Source of the DNA: Oasisia sp. SBJ-2009
Lineage: Eukaryota; Annelida; Polychaeta; Sabellida; Siboglinidae
DNA length: 64,000 nt
Direction of reading: 5' to 3'
Assembly (NCBI GenBank): GCA_964017155.1
Contig: OZ024862.1
Coordinates: 31,574,320 to 31,638,319 of the forward strand
The notes beneath the pieces are model-generated. The model searched no databases. It saw only the letters and a list, made by a program, of their open reading frames with translations, and was not told the DNA's origin. Positions 1-12,841 of the stretch are shown here, piece after piece. Both the position numbers and the translations under genes were made by a program. How positions within the stretch are numbered: the stretch's first letter is position 1; every line of letters starts with the position of its first letter.

Positions 1-255
1 GTGTGGCCGTTCAACTTCACGTGCGGGGGTCGCTGGATCAAACAGATCTGCGTGCTCGGCATTGGGGACCTACCGCTGCTGTACAAGCGCAAGGAGATGT
101 TTGCCAACAAGTTCTACCTCGACTTTGAGCCCCTGGCCCTGAACTGCATGGAGGAACTACACTGGAAGAAAGTGAGAGGGGAGATCTCGGGCACGCGACA
201 CTTCGACGTGTCCTACTACGCCCATCTGTCCTTTGCTAAGTACCACGTCAAGTAG
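1..255 (+). CDS. GCNT-like beta-1,6-N-acetylglucosaminyltransferase (GT14), C-terminal fragment
   Basis: The frame is open from the first base to a TAG at 253-255, giving the last 84 residues of a protein whose start lies outside the window. The segment CGG..IKQICVLGIGDLPLL, followed by FANKF and a cysteine in LNCMEEL, matches the C-terminal catalytic region of core-2/I-branching enzymes (family pattern ICV.GAGDL...L, FANKF, LQCLEE). These type II Golgi membrane enzymes add GlcNAc in beta-1,6 linkage to mucin-type O-glycans or polylactosamine. The tail after LNCMEEL runs about 33 residues, longer than in vertebrate GCNT1. GT14 animal genes often have a single coding exon, so this may be part of a long terminal exon. 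Family assignment is strong; GCNT1/3/4 orthology cannot be judged. The GTG at base 1 is not a start. Confidence 0.85.
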   Translation: MWPFNFTCGGRWIKQICVLGIGDLPLLYKRKEMFANKFYLDFEPLALNCMEELHWKKVRGEISGTRHFDVSYYAHLSFAKYHVK

Positions 256-1110
256 AGGGTTGATAGTGGTGTGACATGAGGTCACATGTAGCAATTTGCT
301 ATACAGATGTACCCCTTTCTTCCTGGGAAGATTCCTCTGATGAAATACTTACTCTATCAATCCACTTTTACTAGCTGGAGCGTCACAGGAGATGAAACTG
401 ACGGGTAGTTGCAATGTGGGTGAAATGTTTTTCTTCAGTGTTTCTTTGATGCCGTCGATCCATGTTTTCCATGGGTGTCCTCTTGCCTTGTACATTGATG
501 AAATCATTGACCTTAATTTCCCTCCAGTTATAGACAGACAAAAGTATATTTTATAGTTTTGTAGGTATAATTTAACGCAATTTTAATTGTGGTATTGTAT
601 TTTTTCTTTAACGCTATAGTCACTGACGTTATTCAGTTGGTGGTTTACCCCCAGAAAAGTCCAAAGAACAGGAAAGTAGTTATTTAATGTTACTGGTATT
701 AAATGGGTTTTAGTGGACAAATAGTCAGCCATATTTGAGGCTATTGTAGAGTTACAGTCAATTTATTAGAAATGATCTGCTGCATGCATTCCCGTTATAC
801 GTGTCATATAGTATTATCACTAGTTTGTAACTTTATCAATGTAGTGTTTGAATGAAATGACCATCAGAGTATATTATATGTATCAACTCACTATCAAGTT
901 AAGTTGTGTTTACTTGAGATATACATCTAAATGTGGATACTGGTTATATAACCATATCATGTTCACACAGTCATGGTTGTTAGAGAAATGGTGTAAATAT
1001 TTATTTACAGAAGATACATTTATCTCATAGCATATTTATGCCAACAGTTTGTATACTGTATAAAAAAAATTGGTAATTCAAATATAACAATCATGTAACT
1101 ATAATAAATT
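256..1110 (+). other. Probable 3' UTR and downstream DNA of the GCNT-like gene
   Basis: AT-rich non-coding sequence follows the TAG. A canonical AATAAA lies at 1103-1108 and could be the polyadenylation signal, implying a UTR of about 850 bases. This is inference from position. A decayed LINE piece (372-512, opposite strand) lies inside it. Confidence 0.35.
372..512 (-). mobile_element. Decayed C-terminus of a non-LTR retrotransposon reverse transcriptase
   Basis: Read on the minus strand, one frame gives a stretch like ARGHPWKTWIDGIKETLKKN. This resembles the GRPRKTWIDGIKEDL signature near the C-terminus of many LINE reverse transcriptases. Only about 45 codons remain and no upstream RT domain is seen, so it is a dead fragment. 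The call rests on one motif. Confidence 0.45.
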
Positions 1111-2784
1111 CAAATTGTGAATTAGGCAATGTAATAATGTACTATGTATAGTCTGTTCAAGTGCATTGTGAAGTAATACATATGGCAGTACGGGTAGTAA
1201 GTCATGGATTTTGTTTGTTGTGCACACTACTGCATGTACAAAATGAATACATAGCACTATTTTTGTGCAGACAGTCCTACTCTGCTAAGCAAATTTATGA
1301 TAAGAACCTAGTTCACATTGATGTTGAGTGGTAAAAAATCAAATCAATTATATATAAAAAATTCTACTGTAAATTACAAGACAACATTATTTCATCTTAT
1401 CGATAAGCAAATGTAGTGATGTTGTATTCTAACTGATACAATGGAATAATGTAATACAGTGGAATTATAACATAGTATAATACATTAGAATATTGTACAA
1501 AAACTGTCTTTGGTTATGTCTTTTGGATGATAAATGTGTCTTGAATGGCACATTTATTGATTCCATTGACAGTGACTTCTGCTTTTGTCACTGTGTGACA
1601 GGCTCTGTATTGTAAGCAGTAAGCTGGACTAATGTTGTCATTTAAGTCGGGATAATGTTGCTATGCTTGGAATTACTTGCCAAGTGAAACCTACATTACA
1701 TATACATGTATTTCTAATATATTATATATTCTTATATATGACTGTTCTCATGTAACACTTGAGATTACCATGATAAAATGTAAATTGATCTTGCCCTACA
1801 CAGCTAGTTTGATCTCTTAGATTGACCTCATGGTTTTACCTTGTGGTTTTACCTTATGGTGACTACAAACAGTGAGATTAAGATTTGGCATTATCATGTC
1901 ATTCCATAGTTATATACAGGTGTCACAATGGCAACAGTTTACAAAACTTCTGGGCATATTTACACTTTTGTGATATATGAATGTTAGTTAAAATGTAATT
2001 AATGCATGAATATCATTAGCAGAATTGTATCATGTGTACTAATTAAATCATCTGGAATTGTTATACATCCTACATGTGCAGTTGGATATTTATTGTGGAA
2101 CATGGCAATTGTTATAGATTTGTAGGTATTAGTCACCCATGTGTCCAGTGCACTGTAGTTTATTATTCATAAACTGACATTTGTTATGAAATGTCAGAGT
2201 TCACCTAATTGTGAAGTAGTCAATGTCTGAAAGAGGAACGTGTCTGAAATGTTTCCATTGCAATGCCTATCTTAAAATTGTACTATCTTGTTGTTATTAC
2301 CATGTTAGCAGACACGAAAAAGCCGACTTCTTTTTATTTGCTTTGTCATAAGTGTGTTAGTATTACATTGACACACATAAACGTGCTTACTGATGAGCCA
2401 TCCTGTAGATCACCTGTGTCTCTTTGTGGCAGTAGATTCTTATCTGCCCCTGTCTCTCCTTCCTCTCCCCTCTCCCCCTACCTCCCTCTCGTATCTCGTA
2501 TCCTGCTGCCATGCCCTGCCCAGGTCCACTTCCATCTTCTGACTTGCTACAGATTAACTTACTAAAATCTCTAACTAAATTGAAATCGCCCCAAACTAAT
2601 TATAATTATACTTGAACTTACTGTTAAAAATACTCACTTGATCATTGTAACGGGTAACCTAATGACGGTTATTTTTAATGTGTCTTATTTATTATAATAT
2701 ATATATATATATCATGCAATGTTCTAGATAATATTGTTTAACATGTGACTTTGCTGACCAGTCTTAATTTAGTTTTAATTGTAT

Positions 2785-2940
2785 GTTTTTAATTGTATGA
2801 GTCACAACTCACTGGAATACTTCCCAGAGAAGTTGAGATGGTGTCTGAGTTAACAGGTCTGTCGGGGAAAGGGAAGTAAAGTGTAAAGCGCTTTGAGCAA
2901 TCCTGACGATTGGATATAAGAACTTACCTTTAATACACTA
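2785..2940 (+). mobile_element. SINE tail, 5'-truncated copy
   Basis: The segment CTTCCCAGAGAAGTTGAGATGG, a run ending in GTAAAGTGTAAAGCGCTTTGA, and a GGAT.TAAG..CTTACCTTTA end match the 3' halves of the copies at 44,763-44,990 and 62,828-63,160. No tRNA-like head is present. The AAGCGCTTTGA motif resembles 3' tails that SINEs share with L2/CR1-type LINEs. Confidence 0.6.
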
Positions 2941-3851
2941 CTGCGATAGTTCCACTTCGTTTGGGACATTGTATTTGAATATTGTGGATTCTCATTTATC
3001 TTCAAGGTTCCTTTACTTTGCATTGTTTCCTGATGTAGTACCGACAAATGTATTCATTGAATTTCATTCCCCCTCAGGATGAATTATCTCTACATCTCTG
3101 TGTTTCACATTTTGTTGCCATAGTTACGACAAACACGGAACTTATCTTCTCCACTGCTTTAAGTCTGCAAGGAATCTAGTTTAAGTTGTATATAAATATT
3201 TTAGTGTTGTATATTCTCATCAGTCAGCAATTCCATCCATCTGCTGACAAGTTTTGCTTTGAGCATGATAATGAGAACTGGTCATCCTTTTGTTCAGTTC
3301 GTTCATCTCGCATTTTCCGAGGATATCGACGCTAAAGACTCCTGCATGGGATATTTTATTCAGCACTTCTTAGATAAATAGCTGAAAATGTCCATGACCA
3401 AGGTTGACAAATTGACCAAGTATTGTTTTTACATATTTTGTTGCAGATTTAGTAGGTGCTGAAGTAAATTTTCTTGTGACTGAGTTTGAATGTAGCTGAT
3501 GAGTGAATACACTTGGAAACATTTCTTAATCACAAAATATATTAGATATCATTGTTGTTGATACTAGTGATACATCAAGCGATATATTTTTGTAGTTAAC
3601 ACAGCTATTAAAATGGTTCTCAATGTTTTAATGTGAACATGAGTTGTATATTTATTGATGGTTATTTATCAATCAAACACACATTTGCAATGTATTAGTT
3701 GTTGCAGTATGCACTGTAGTTGTTATTATTGCATGTTTGCTGAATGTCATCATGCCTTTGTTCCATGCTTTACATACAATGTATGATGAGTTCAACTGTG
3801 CACATATGTGTTACTAATAAATGCTCCTACAATAGGTCTGTGTTGAGTTAT

Positions 3852-3852
<1 letters not shown>

Positions 3853-3938
<86 letters not shown>
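3853..3938 (+). repeat. (GT)43 dinucleotide microsatellite
   Basis: About 86 uninterrupted bases of alternating GT, followed by a short AT-rich stretch. It opens long frames in several phases (Cys-Val and Thr-His repeats) that are not genes. Confidence 0.98.
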
Positions 3939-3941
<3 letters not shown>

Positions 3942-4752
3942 ATATATATAATATATATTATATTTATATATACATACCAAATCCAGTTAGAGGAAGGATA
4001 GTAATTTGTAATGAGAAATCTACCGTCTAGAAGGCGGAAAAGTTAAATATCAACATATTTTGCAGTTAACTCTGCTCTCCTCAGCATTATTGCTAATAAA
4101 TTTGTCTTTGAAAGTGCTGTTTTGTTTATCATTTGAACGTGTTGTGGGTGGAGTTTTGCAAACATTGTTCCGAGGTTTATAAAGTAACTCAAACTTACCT
4201 TCAACGTGCATGTTGTAGTCATAAAAACATAATAGAAAAGATTAAACCTAGTAGTTGGCACCCTCACTTTAAAATAAGTTTTTGTTTCATTACACAAGCC
4301 AATGTGGTAATTATTGGCATGAAAATCTAGTTATTTAGCTGGCATCAACTATTCTTTTATCGGCAATGTATGGCCTAACTATTCAGATCAGAAACACTTT
4401 TGGGTTTGTGCAAATGGAATGTGAATCATTCATTATATTATGTTTAGACCATCAGTTTGGTTTGGTAAAAGTAATATCGTAGCGGTCCCGCTAGATAAGG
4501 GGGGAGGGAGGTACCAACTAGAACTACAATAGCCACTAGCTGCTTAATGTTATTCTTCATCCAGAGTATACATGTACACACAAACTCAACTGACCCTGCC
4601 CGTCCAACCCAGCTATGACACACACGGAGGCAGCCCAGCCTCACCTCCCAGCCCGAGCCGGAGGGAAACCCTCCAGCTGCACACCCTGCACTCTGTGTGC
4701 GCCTGACCACTCTCAACTGCCTTTACTTTTCTCTTACACTCTTTTATATCTC

Positions 4753-5010
4753 AGCTAGCCTGACTACACATTCAAACTCATTCAAACTAACCAATGAGTG
4801 TCTTCATAATTCCCACCCAGCATACATAAAGACAAAGACATAGCTAGCCTGACTACACATTAAACTCATTCAAACTAACCAATGGGGATCTTCATAATTC
4901 CCGCCCAGCATACATAAAAACAAAGACATGGACTCTGCCACTGATAATTATGAACATGTGGTTTGGGGGGGTCTTCATATTTCTGCCAACTGCCAAGCAT
5001 ACTTAAAGAT
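4753..5010 (+). repeat. 89-bp tandem direct repeat, two good copies plus a decayed third
   Basis: AGCTAGCCTGACTACACATT occurs at 4,753 and 4,842. Each copy is followed by AACTAACCAATG, CTTCATAATTCCC and CAGCATACATAAA. A diverged third unit (CTTCATATTTCTGCC, AAGCATACTTAAAG) covers about 4,970-5,010. Confidence 0.85.
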
Positions 5011-5020
5011 AACAAACTGA

Positions 5021-5082
5021 CTACCCTACCCTACCCTACCCTACCCTACCCTACCCTACCCTACTCTCTCTCTCTCTCTCTC

Positions 5083-5136
<54 letters not shown>

Positions 5137-5160
5137 CCTCCCTCTCTCTCTCTCTCTCTA
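5021..5160 (+). repeat. Compound microsatellite: (CTACC)n, (TC)n, (TGTC)n, (TC)n
   Basis: Nearly nine CTACC units pass directly into TC, then about twelve TGTC units, then TC again. Adjacent motifs differ by small changes, as expected from slippage plus point mutation. Confidence 0.95.
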
Positions 5161-5689
5161 GTATAAACACATACTCACTAATTAATTCATAACCTAACAA
5201 TTTATAATAAGCCCTACCATAGTAATATGAAAATTATGTTTGAATAACATCAGATTGGATTTCACATGTATATATGTGCAGATGGCTGCCAGTACTAGAA
5301 ATGGTTAGGTTGCATAGTGTAAAACTTGCCAAAAGTAACATTTAAATAAATTGACTATGTTACCTGTTCATGCAGAATAAAAACATAAATAACTGAAAAA
5401 CAGAATTGATCTCATAACTGTAAAATCTCCTCATACACATTATGCTCTATCACTAATACCGGTTTCATCGATGTTCCAATTTCAGTACTACGGTGTCAAA
5501 ATTATAATAAAGAGACACCACATGTTTATCTACCACCTCTTCCTTTGTAACCACAAAGTATTTTGAGGTTAGGGTGAGATAAATTAAACTACTGACCAGT
5601 TAACCTTTATACAGCTTCTTCATATCAATGGCAAAGCGTCATAAAAATGTAATTCGTGGGGGGGGGGGGGGGTGGAGCTGTGAAACATG

Positions 5690-6240
5690 TCTTTGCCAAT
5701 TAGGTGCTGCTTACAGATCATACTGGTCACTGACATTTGCTTTGACTGATACCTGACTTCCATGGTAGTAGAAGTCGCTCCATTCTATGCCCAAAATCTT
5801 CCTAATGCATCACCAGTTGAAGGTGTTTAGGCTTCTTCTCCTTGCTTCATTGTAGATGCCTCATTGCTGTCATTGTAGATGCTACATTTTGTAGCCACAG
5901 AGTATGGTGGACAATATGTTGGAATTGTAGAAGCGGATCTTGGTCTTGAATGGGAACATCTTACACCTCTCATCTGGTTCAAGACCATCTGGCTGCATAC
6001 TTTGCCAGGAACCAGGACCAGACAACATGGTCACTCCCCTCTAATTGTCACACTTAGCCAGTTTCCCATTCTTAGGGATACAGGTGTCAGCCCTGTCTTT
6101 CCAGTCCTTAGGGAGAACTCCAGATCGAATTCCATACGTGGTTGCAAATATAGCATGTCCACCAAACTGTCTCATCATTTTGACAGTGACACCGACCATG
6201 TTTGCGACTTGTATTTCTGTATCTTAATGGCGTTTCTTCA
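5690..6240 (-). mobile_element. Decayed non-LTR retrotransposon RT with internal deletion
   Basis: On the minus strand, near 6,100, the translation reads IRSGVLPKDWKDRAD, then a K.GKLAKCDN.RGVTMLSGPG block, like the LINE RT motif (P..W......P.PKKGD...C.NWRGI.LLSVPGK). Near 5,760-5,830 it reads SLNTFNW.CIRKILGIEWSD, like the late segment LNTFH.RCLRRILGI.W.D. The catalytic middle, including YADD, is missing between them. Several stops and frameshifts occur. It is a dead internal-deletion remnant. Confidence 0.55.
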
Positions 6241-7555
6241 CTGAAGTCATTTATCTTAATGGGGAATGTATAGCTTCAGGGTGTTTAGTTTTTGGCAAGG
6301 GTGGCTGGTTTGGGCTGGTTGAGTACTTCAATAATGTAACACCCACTTTGTCAGATTCTCGCCATTTGATAATTTATATGTTCTGTTATGGGAGATATTT
6401 AGGAGTGACAACATTTCAGAGAAACATGGAATAGCAGCATCACATTTCACTGAAATCATTGGGTTGCTTAGAGGAATATATAATTAATAAATATAAGAAC
6501 TAATGATGTGCATTTAAATAAATAATAACACCAGCATGGCATAGAATATAACTTAGATTAAATCTTTATAATCCTAGCATAGCTAACAGTACACAATAAA
6601 TAGCTACATACCACAATTTAAACTCGGGTTTCAACAGGATCTATATGATATACTTCTTATTTTCTCAACATATCCATTGTATTTATTTAGACAATTATAA
6701 ATGGTTTCATTTTATATGTATTAGAGAAAAGAAACTACATATTACAGAATTCCTTGTTATTATCAAGTGACTGGTTGTTTGTATTTATTTTCACATTTCA
6801 CAGCATCAGTATAGATCTGTCAATGCCAATAACACAAGTGGCGCCATCTAACTTCAAATTTAGCACCACTTCTTTGACTGTAGTTAGTAACACAGCAGCC
6901 AGGGTGATGCAATGACTACTTGATAATGCCCATTTCTGGGTGTTCCTTTGTGGAATAAGGTTTAGTATTAGGTTGAAGGTATTTTTTGACAAGATTTACA
7001 TGCATATGTACGTGAATGGTTAGCAAGTAGCCACCTCCCCAGGATATGATGGACCAGTACATGGTGAGACACGCTATGGCACGAAGCTGTATTGCTATAT
7101 TCTGCAATATATGAGGAGGTAAGCAAAACAGTGTTTGCAATATCTTTGCAAAGCTAGTGCAAACAGCGACTGTCTGTGTAGCAATAACACCAACTAATGT
7201 GTGTATACTGTCTATTATCTACATGTAAAATGTCCACACTATCCTGCTTTTAATGAGGACCTCGTAGTCATGTACGAGGGATGTGATGACTACAGTATTG
7301 TTGCCACACATTAGTCTGGATTGCATCATGTAGAAGTAGCATATTGATCTGGTCCTAGTGGTCAATAACATTGGTCTCTCAATGTCAGCATAAATGAAGA
7401 AACACAGGTTTTGGCAGGTGGAATATGTGGCCCACACACACATCTAAGAACTATTATTATACACATATTAACAAACTTGTACCTTAGAAACAATGTGTGT
7501 CAAAACAGTTTTTTAAAACAAATAAATGTCAAACTAACCAATTTGTTTCTAAAAG
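6241..7555. other. Intergenic DNA between the convergent GCNT-like and SSR1 genes
   Basis: No coding signature or RNA gene was seen. The segment around 7,740-7,890 shares diverged blocks (CATACACA..TGCTCTATCACTAA.AC.GGTTTCA) with 5,380-5,480, so an old dispersed repeat is present on both sides. Confidence 0.5.
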
Positions 7556-7561
7556 TTTATT
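7556..7561 (-). promoter_or_regulatory. Candidate SSR1 polyadenylation signal (AATAAA, minus strand)
   Basis: TTTATT on the plus strand gives AATAAA on the minus strand. It is the first such hexamer I find downstream of the SSR1 stop codon and would give a 3' UTR of about 1.1 kb. T-rich sequence follows on the minus strand. Position alone supports it. Confidence 0.35.
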
Positions 7562-8650
7562 TGGTTTAAAATACGACTCCAATAGCACTGTATCACAAAT
7601 GACATAGAACACGACTCGTGAAACATTGCATGTAAATACCAGACTTAGCTGCAATGTGAACCAATGTGGTCAACTCAACTGCAGGCATATTAGTGGGCAT
7701 GTGAAACCACCAAACTGATGACATGACAACAATGATGATGGCTGACGATGCACATACAAGTAAAATGTTATCTCTTCATGCACAACAAAATATCAATAGC
7801 TAAAAACCAAAATCAATCTCTTAGCAACAAGAAAAAATTGTCTCATACACACGTGCTCTATCACTAACACTGGTTTCACATATTCACAGGTATTACATGT
7901 GCACATAACCAAAAGTGCATAGTGGAATGTTACAACTCTTACATTTCTAATTAAGTCACCCACTGAAGACGCTTATAGATAATTGGATGAAATACTTGGT
8001 GACACGTACTGTAAACAAGCATTGATCTTGTTGTCTTCAAACAGATCAGAGTGACATTTTAACGCCGTGTTCTGATGGCTTCATGTTATATCGTAAACTT
8101 GAATATTCATGAGCAGCCCGAGTTTACCATTTGTAAATGTATGCAACTGGGTCAAGTGTATATGATGAGCATAACATTACTGGAGGAGCCTACAAGTCCA
8201 GTCCAATGATTTACAAAAAGTACACTATATAGTTTGATTTAACCGATGTTGTCATTTTAAAGGAAATTTGTTCACTGCATACGGAGATGAACCACTGCCA
8301 CTGACTCAAGTAATATCCACACAGGTCCAGCAGTATTATTTGTTCTTTGGTAACAGAGATGATGTACCAAATAGTGTGATGTTGCAGCAATGAAACAATA
8401 GGTGCTGTGCTAACTACCCTGTGTGATTGGAGTTACCATCTCATCAGTGCTGAGTCTTCTTGTATACTGACATTGGAGACATAACTATTGACCGGTAGCC
8501 CCTGACTATGCTTGGCTAACAGCTGCTGGTGGAATCAGCCTACAGCGACACCAACAGCTGCTGTCTCCAAGCAATAGATCCAAGTGTCATTTTGATGGCA
8601 AGTGTTCACACAGTTCTGAATTATTACACATGGAAGGCGAGTGACAAGAC
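7562..8650 (-). other. Probable SSR1 3' UTR
   Basis: Non-coding sequence between the SSR1 stop and the candidate poly(A) signal. No stable RNA or other gene was recognised. Confidence 0.4.
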
Positions 8651-8730
8651 TTATTCTTCTCCAGACCCCATGCCTCGATTTGTACGTCGTTGCCGTGGCG
8701 ACTGTCGTGGAGATCTCCTCGGTGATTTGT
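8651..8730 (-). CDS. SSR1: SSR1 exon 9: basic C-terminus and stop
   Basis: Encodes KSPRRSPRQSPRQRRTNRGM, then GSGEE and TAA. It aligns with the human ASPRRLPRKRAQKRS...GSDE end. Joining in phase across ATGA|AC gives Asn, as in the human INKASPRR segment. The acceptor is CTCCTTTGCAG|AC. The frame was not visible as a standalone ORF and was found from splice phase. Confidence 0.92.
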
Positions 8731-11700
8731 CTGCAAAGGAGAGATAACATCAATTGGCCATTTTCTAATATTTTTTATACATTTGCTAAATGTGCACGTA
8801 ATCAACGACAAAGTTATCAACTATTATACTGCTCATGTGTATTGATTAAGCACATGATAATAAATTAATCATTGAGAAAATTGGATAAAAAACATTTTCC
8901 ATGTGACATATACCATAATTTTTACATGGGCAATGCAACAATGGCAGAGATATTTGTATTTTCAACTCAATAAAAAATCTGCAAATCAAAATTCAATACT
9001 ACTATCAATAAAACACTGGTACTGTGACAGTATTCCTGATTTTAATCCTCAATTACTATGTGACATTACAGAATACTTACTCATATTATTAATTGTATCT
9101 TTCGGCAGCCAGTCATAATCAACGTCGTTCTTGTTCTGTGTGCCCAGCTCCACAACGGGCTTCGACTTCTTTGGCATGTGTTTCTTCTGCACAAACAACA
9201 ACAACAACGTTGCTATTTTGTCAGCATGTTCTAAGATAAGGATTTAATTTGTAAATTGACATCCATCAAAACAAGTACAAACCTGAGAAAATAAAACCTG
9301 TACAATCTTGTACAATCGAATGTCTATGTCATCTGCACAAATTGCATTCTGATTTGATGTGATAAGGAAACAATTTCACTGGATCACAAATTTGATATAA
9401 CAAGAACACATTAAAGTGTGTCTATTACAGGTGAAATATACACAAGTGTGAACGTCACAACAGGTTTGTAGTCTGGATCAGGCAGACAGATAGAAAACAA
9501 TTGTAGGAGATAACAAACTGATATGACAGCATACAATGTCATTTCCAAGTTATTCTAGCAAGACGTCTAAAGACCAAAGTGGATGAAAACCTCTTGGTCA
9601 GCTGGTTCTTGCTTCATCATGATGTCAGATAAAAAATTAGTCTGCTGCTAAAATCAGTCTGATGACTTAAAGATTGTTACCAGACTGTTGTGTGCTAGCA
9701 TAACCCATAGAAATGAAGTGCAAACAGCTAATGTAACAAAGTAACACTCACCCCAAAAGAAGTGAAGAGTTGCTGTGCTCCTACCATCATCAGCACCACT
9801 AAGGCTGCCAAAAATACGTAGAGGAAGAATCTGAAAAGAGAACCATTGAGATCAAGTATAATGACCACAGCTCAATGTAATGACAAGGGTAACACAAGAT
9901 GACAGAGGCTGTTAGACACGACCTAAACTCCCGTCTGACAAGGTGAAAAGAGACGGGGCTCAAACGCGTATCCTATTGCTGTAGCAAGTCTCAAGGAAGA
10001 CCATGAAGGGAGACAGCCTTCAGGGTCAGCTGGTGACTTGCAGAAAATATTATGTACCTACACCTCTACGCTCCCAGCTGGCATCATAACAACCTGAATA
10101 CATGTAATTGAACTGTCAATCTTTGTCAGGTTCTGTTTTGTTATATCCGTGTCATTATAATTCCTGCCTGAATGTATATTATGCCTCCACAAATGGGGGA
10201 GAGGAAGGAATGTGAAAAGAGAACCAACCATTGAGATCAAGTATAATGACCACAGCTCAATGTAATGACAGGGGTAACACAAGATGACATAGGCTGTTAG
10301 ACACGACCTAAACTCCCGTCTGACAAGGTGAAAAGAGATGGGGCTCAAACGCGTATCCTATTGCTGTAGCAAGTCTCAAGGAAGACCATGAAGGGAGACA
10401 GCCTTCAGGGTCAGCTGGTGACTTGCAGGGAACATTACACACCTACACATAGAAGCCCCCAGCTAGCATCATAACAACCTGAATACATGTAATTGAACTG
10501 TCAATCATTGTCAGGTTCTGTTTTGTTATATACGTGTCATTAAAATTCCCGCCTGAATACACATTATGCCTTCTCAAGTGGGGGAAGAGGAAGGGATCTG
10601 AAAAGAGAACCATTGAGATCAAGTATAATGACCACATCTCGATGTAATGACAAGGGTAACACAACATGACACAGACTGTTAGACACGACCTAAACTCCCG
10701 TCTGACAAGGTGAAAGGAGACGGGGCTCAAACGCGTATCCTATTGCTGTAGCAAGTCTCAAGGAAGACCATGAAGGGAGACAGCCTTCAGGGTCAGCTGG
10801 TGATTTGCAGGGAAATATTACGCACCTACATCTCGCTACCCCCAGCTAACATCATAACAACCTGAATACATGTCACTGACATTGTCAGGTTCTGTTTTGT
10901 TATATCTGTGTCATTATAATTCCCGCATGACTATATAATATGCCTCATCAAACGGGGGAAGCGAGACAAATATTACTATGACCAAACCGTGTTAGTAATA
11001 GATGCAGAAAATAACTGAGGACATCACCGACAAGATAAGACATTGTGAGCACTCACGTTTCACCGTCAAAACCATCGTCTGGCTCTACAATGTTGATGGT
11101 CTCGTTGAAGACAGCATCCTGGAACTGTTTGCCATCCTGGAAACAACAACACGCTCACAATGACCACAGCAGTACAAGTCAGCAACTGATGAAGACAGAT
11201 GTACCAAATATAGTACACCTAATACATCTGTTTACTTCAAATAATTATAGTAACCTAAGATGTCTGTTCAAGTCAAACATAGCACAAACTTTCATACACG
11301 AAAACATGGAGAACCGAGAGGATTTTTAGATCTTATACTTGATATTGGTAGTAAAGCCAAATAGACTAAGCACACACAATACATTCAAGGAAAGGAAGAT
11401 GGCTTCAGCAGCAGACATGGGGTCAAATACATTTGTATTTGAAAGTATTTAAATACTTTTTTAAGTATTTGTATTTGACATTTAGGAATTGAAAGTATTT
11501 GTATTTGTATTTAAATACTTTCCTAAAGTATTTGATATTTCAAATACTTTTCAAACACTTTTTCAAATGTGTATACTACAGTCAGGGACTAAGAACTTAA
11601 CGTATGCCGCGGGTCGGGAATTGCAGGAAAATGACAAAACGGTCGAATTTTAATAAACTTGATTTTCAGAACGAACGATGTCTTGCGCACGTGTTGCTAA

Positions 11701-12773
11701 CTTTATTTCACTGAATTCGTCCTAAAAGTACCAATAAAAGGATTAACTATGTCGTTACCCAACTAGCTGCTAATGTCGTTATGGCGGCTGGCCTTTAAAA
11801 TCGACGAAAACGGGCCAACTTTCAGCGCGCTCAAACGTAAACATTGCTCCATGCAACGCGGCCATGTTTGGTATCCTCGTGTTCGAAATGATCCCTTCCG
11901 TACGCTACCGAAGTCAAAAATCAGCGACATCCGTACATAAATTAGTTATCGGCGCCGAAAGTGCCGCGAAACTATCCAATCACAAACAGTTTCAGCTGTT
12001 GCTTGGCAGCCCGACCTCACGCGAACCATATATGGTGATCGCGGCCACGTAGCTAATTAAAATTGACCTTATGCAACGACGCCAGCCAATCACGGTGCGG
12101 CTTCAAGATGAATGACCTGTATGTGTCATGGCGTCGGATCGACGAAAGATCCGTACGGTTTACCAATTTGAAAGAAAGAAACGATATAATAAACGCAAAT
12201 AAGCTGAATGCGCGGGAGATAGCATGAACAGCCTGCATGATGCTGTTCAGTCGCGCAACGGACTCGCGGAAGCGGCAGCGAACGGGGAAAGAAATGCCGA
12301 CGGCGACGTCGGGCTGGCCTTGCTACGCGGCTACGGCCGCCGATCACCCGGACTGTCACTGACAGCGGCGCTGGCGCTGCCGAAGTTTGTCGCTCTATCA
12401 GTATCAGTCGGAAGTTACATTTATTTATTTATTACAGAAAATAATTTGACTGAATTTGTTTCATTCATATTAATCCAATGTGGAATTAACATAAAACGAA
12501 AGGTGGTACTGTTGTTGGATTTACTTTTCTAGCATTATTTTTTTCCTTATCAAATATGAAAAGTATTTTAGGTAATTAAATTTTTAAACAATTTATTTAA
12601 CATTAAATAATTCATTAAACATTAATTGTGACAGAGTATGCTTATCATTTATGATATGTGTGCATGAAATTTACCAATTATTTAGTAATAGATGTTTGTG
12701 TGTGTATGTGTATATATATATATACATATATATATATGATATAAATATGTGTATATATATATATAGGCCTTAC

Positions 12774-12841
<68 letters not shown>

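Larger units (their letters stand above)
1111..5690. other. AT-rich intergenic DNA without recognisable genes
   Basis: Open frames here are short, AT-biased and have no family signature. The stretch holds the SINE tail at 2,785-2,935, the GT array at 3,853-3,938, an 89-bp direct repeat and a compound array at 5,021-5,160. The C/T-rich patch at 2,450-2,540 gives a low-complexity ORF that I do not accept as a gene. Confidence 0.6.

Noticed and set aside
3744..4001. Cys-Val and Thr-His repeat frames over the GT array
   Set aside because: Dinucleotide repeats are open in every frame; not genes.
5021..5064. CTACCC-like run considered as interstitial telomeric DNA
   Set aside because: The unit is the pentamer CTACC (GGTAG on the other strand), not TTAGGG or another known animal telomere repeat.
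10058..10730. Two related 95-96 codon frames in SSR1 intron 6
   Set aside because: They are the same frame in tandem copies of a repeat; similarity follows from duplication and they are not in phase with SSR1 exons. Kept only as a note under the triplication.
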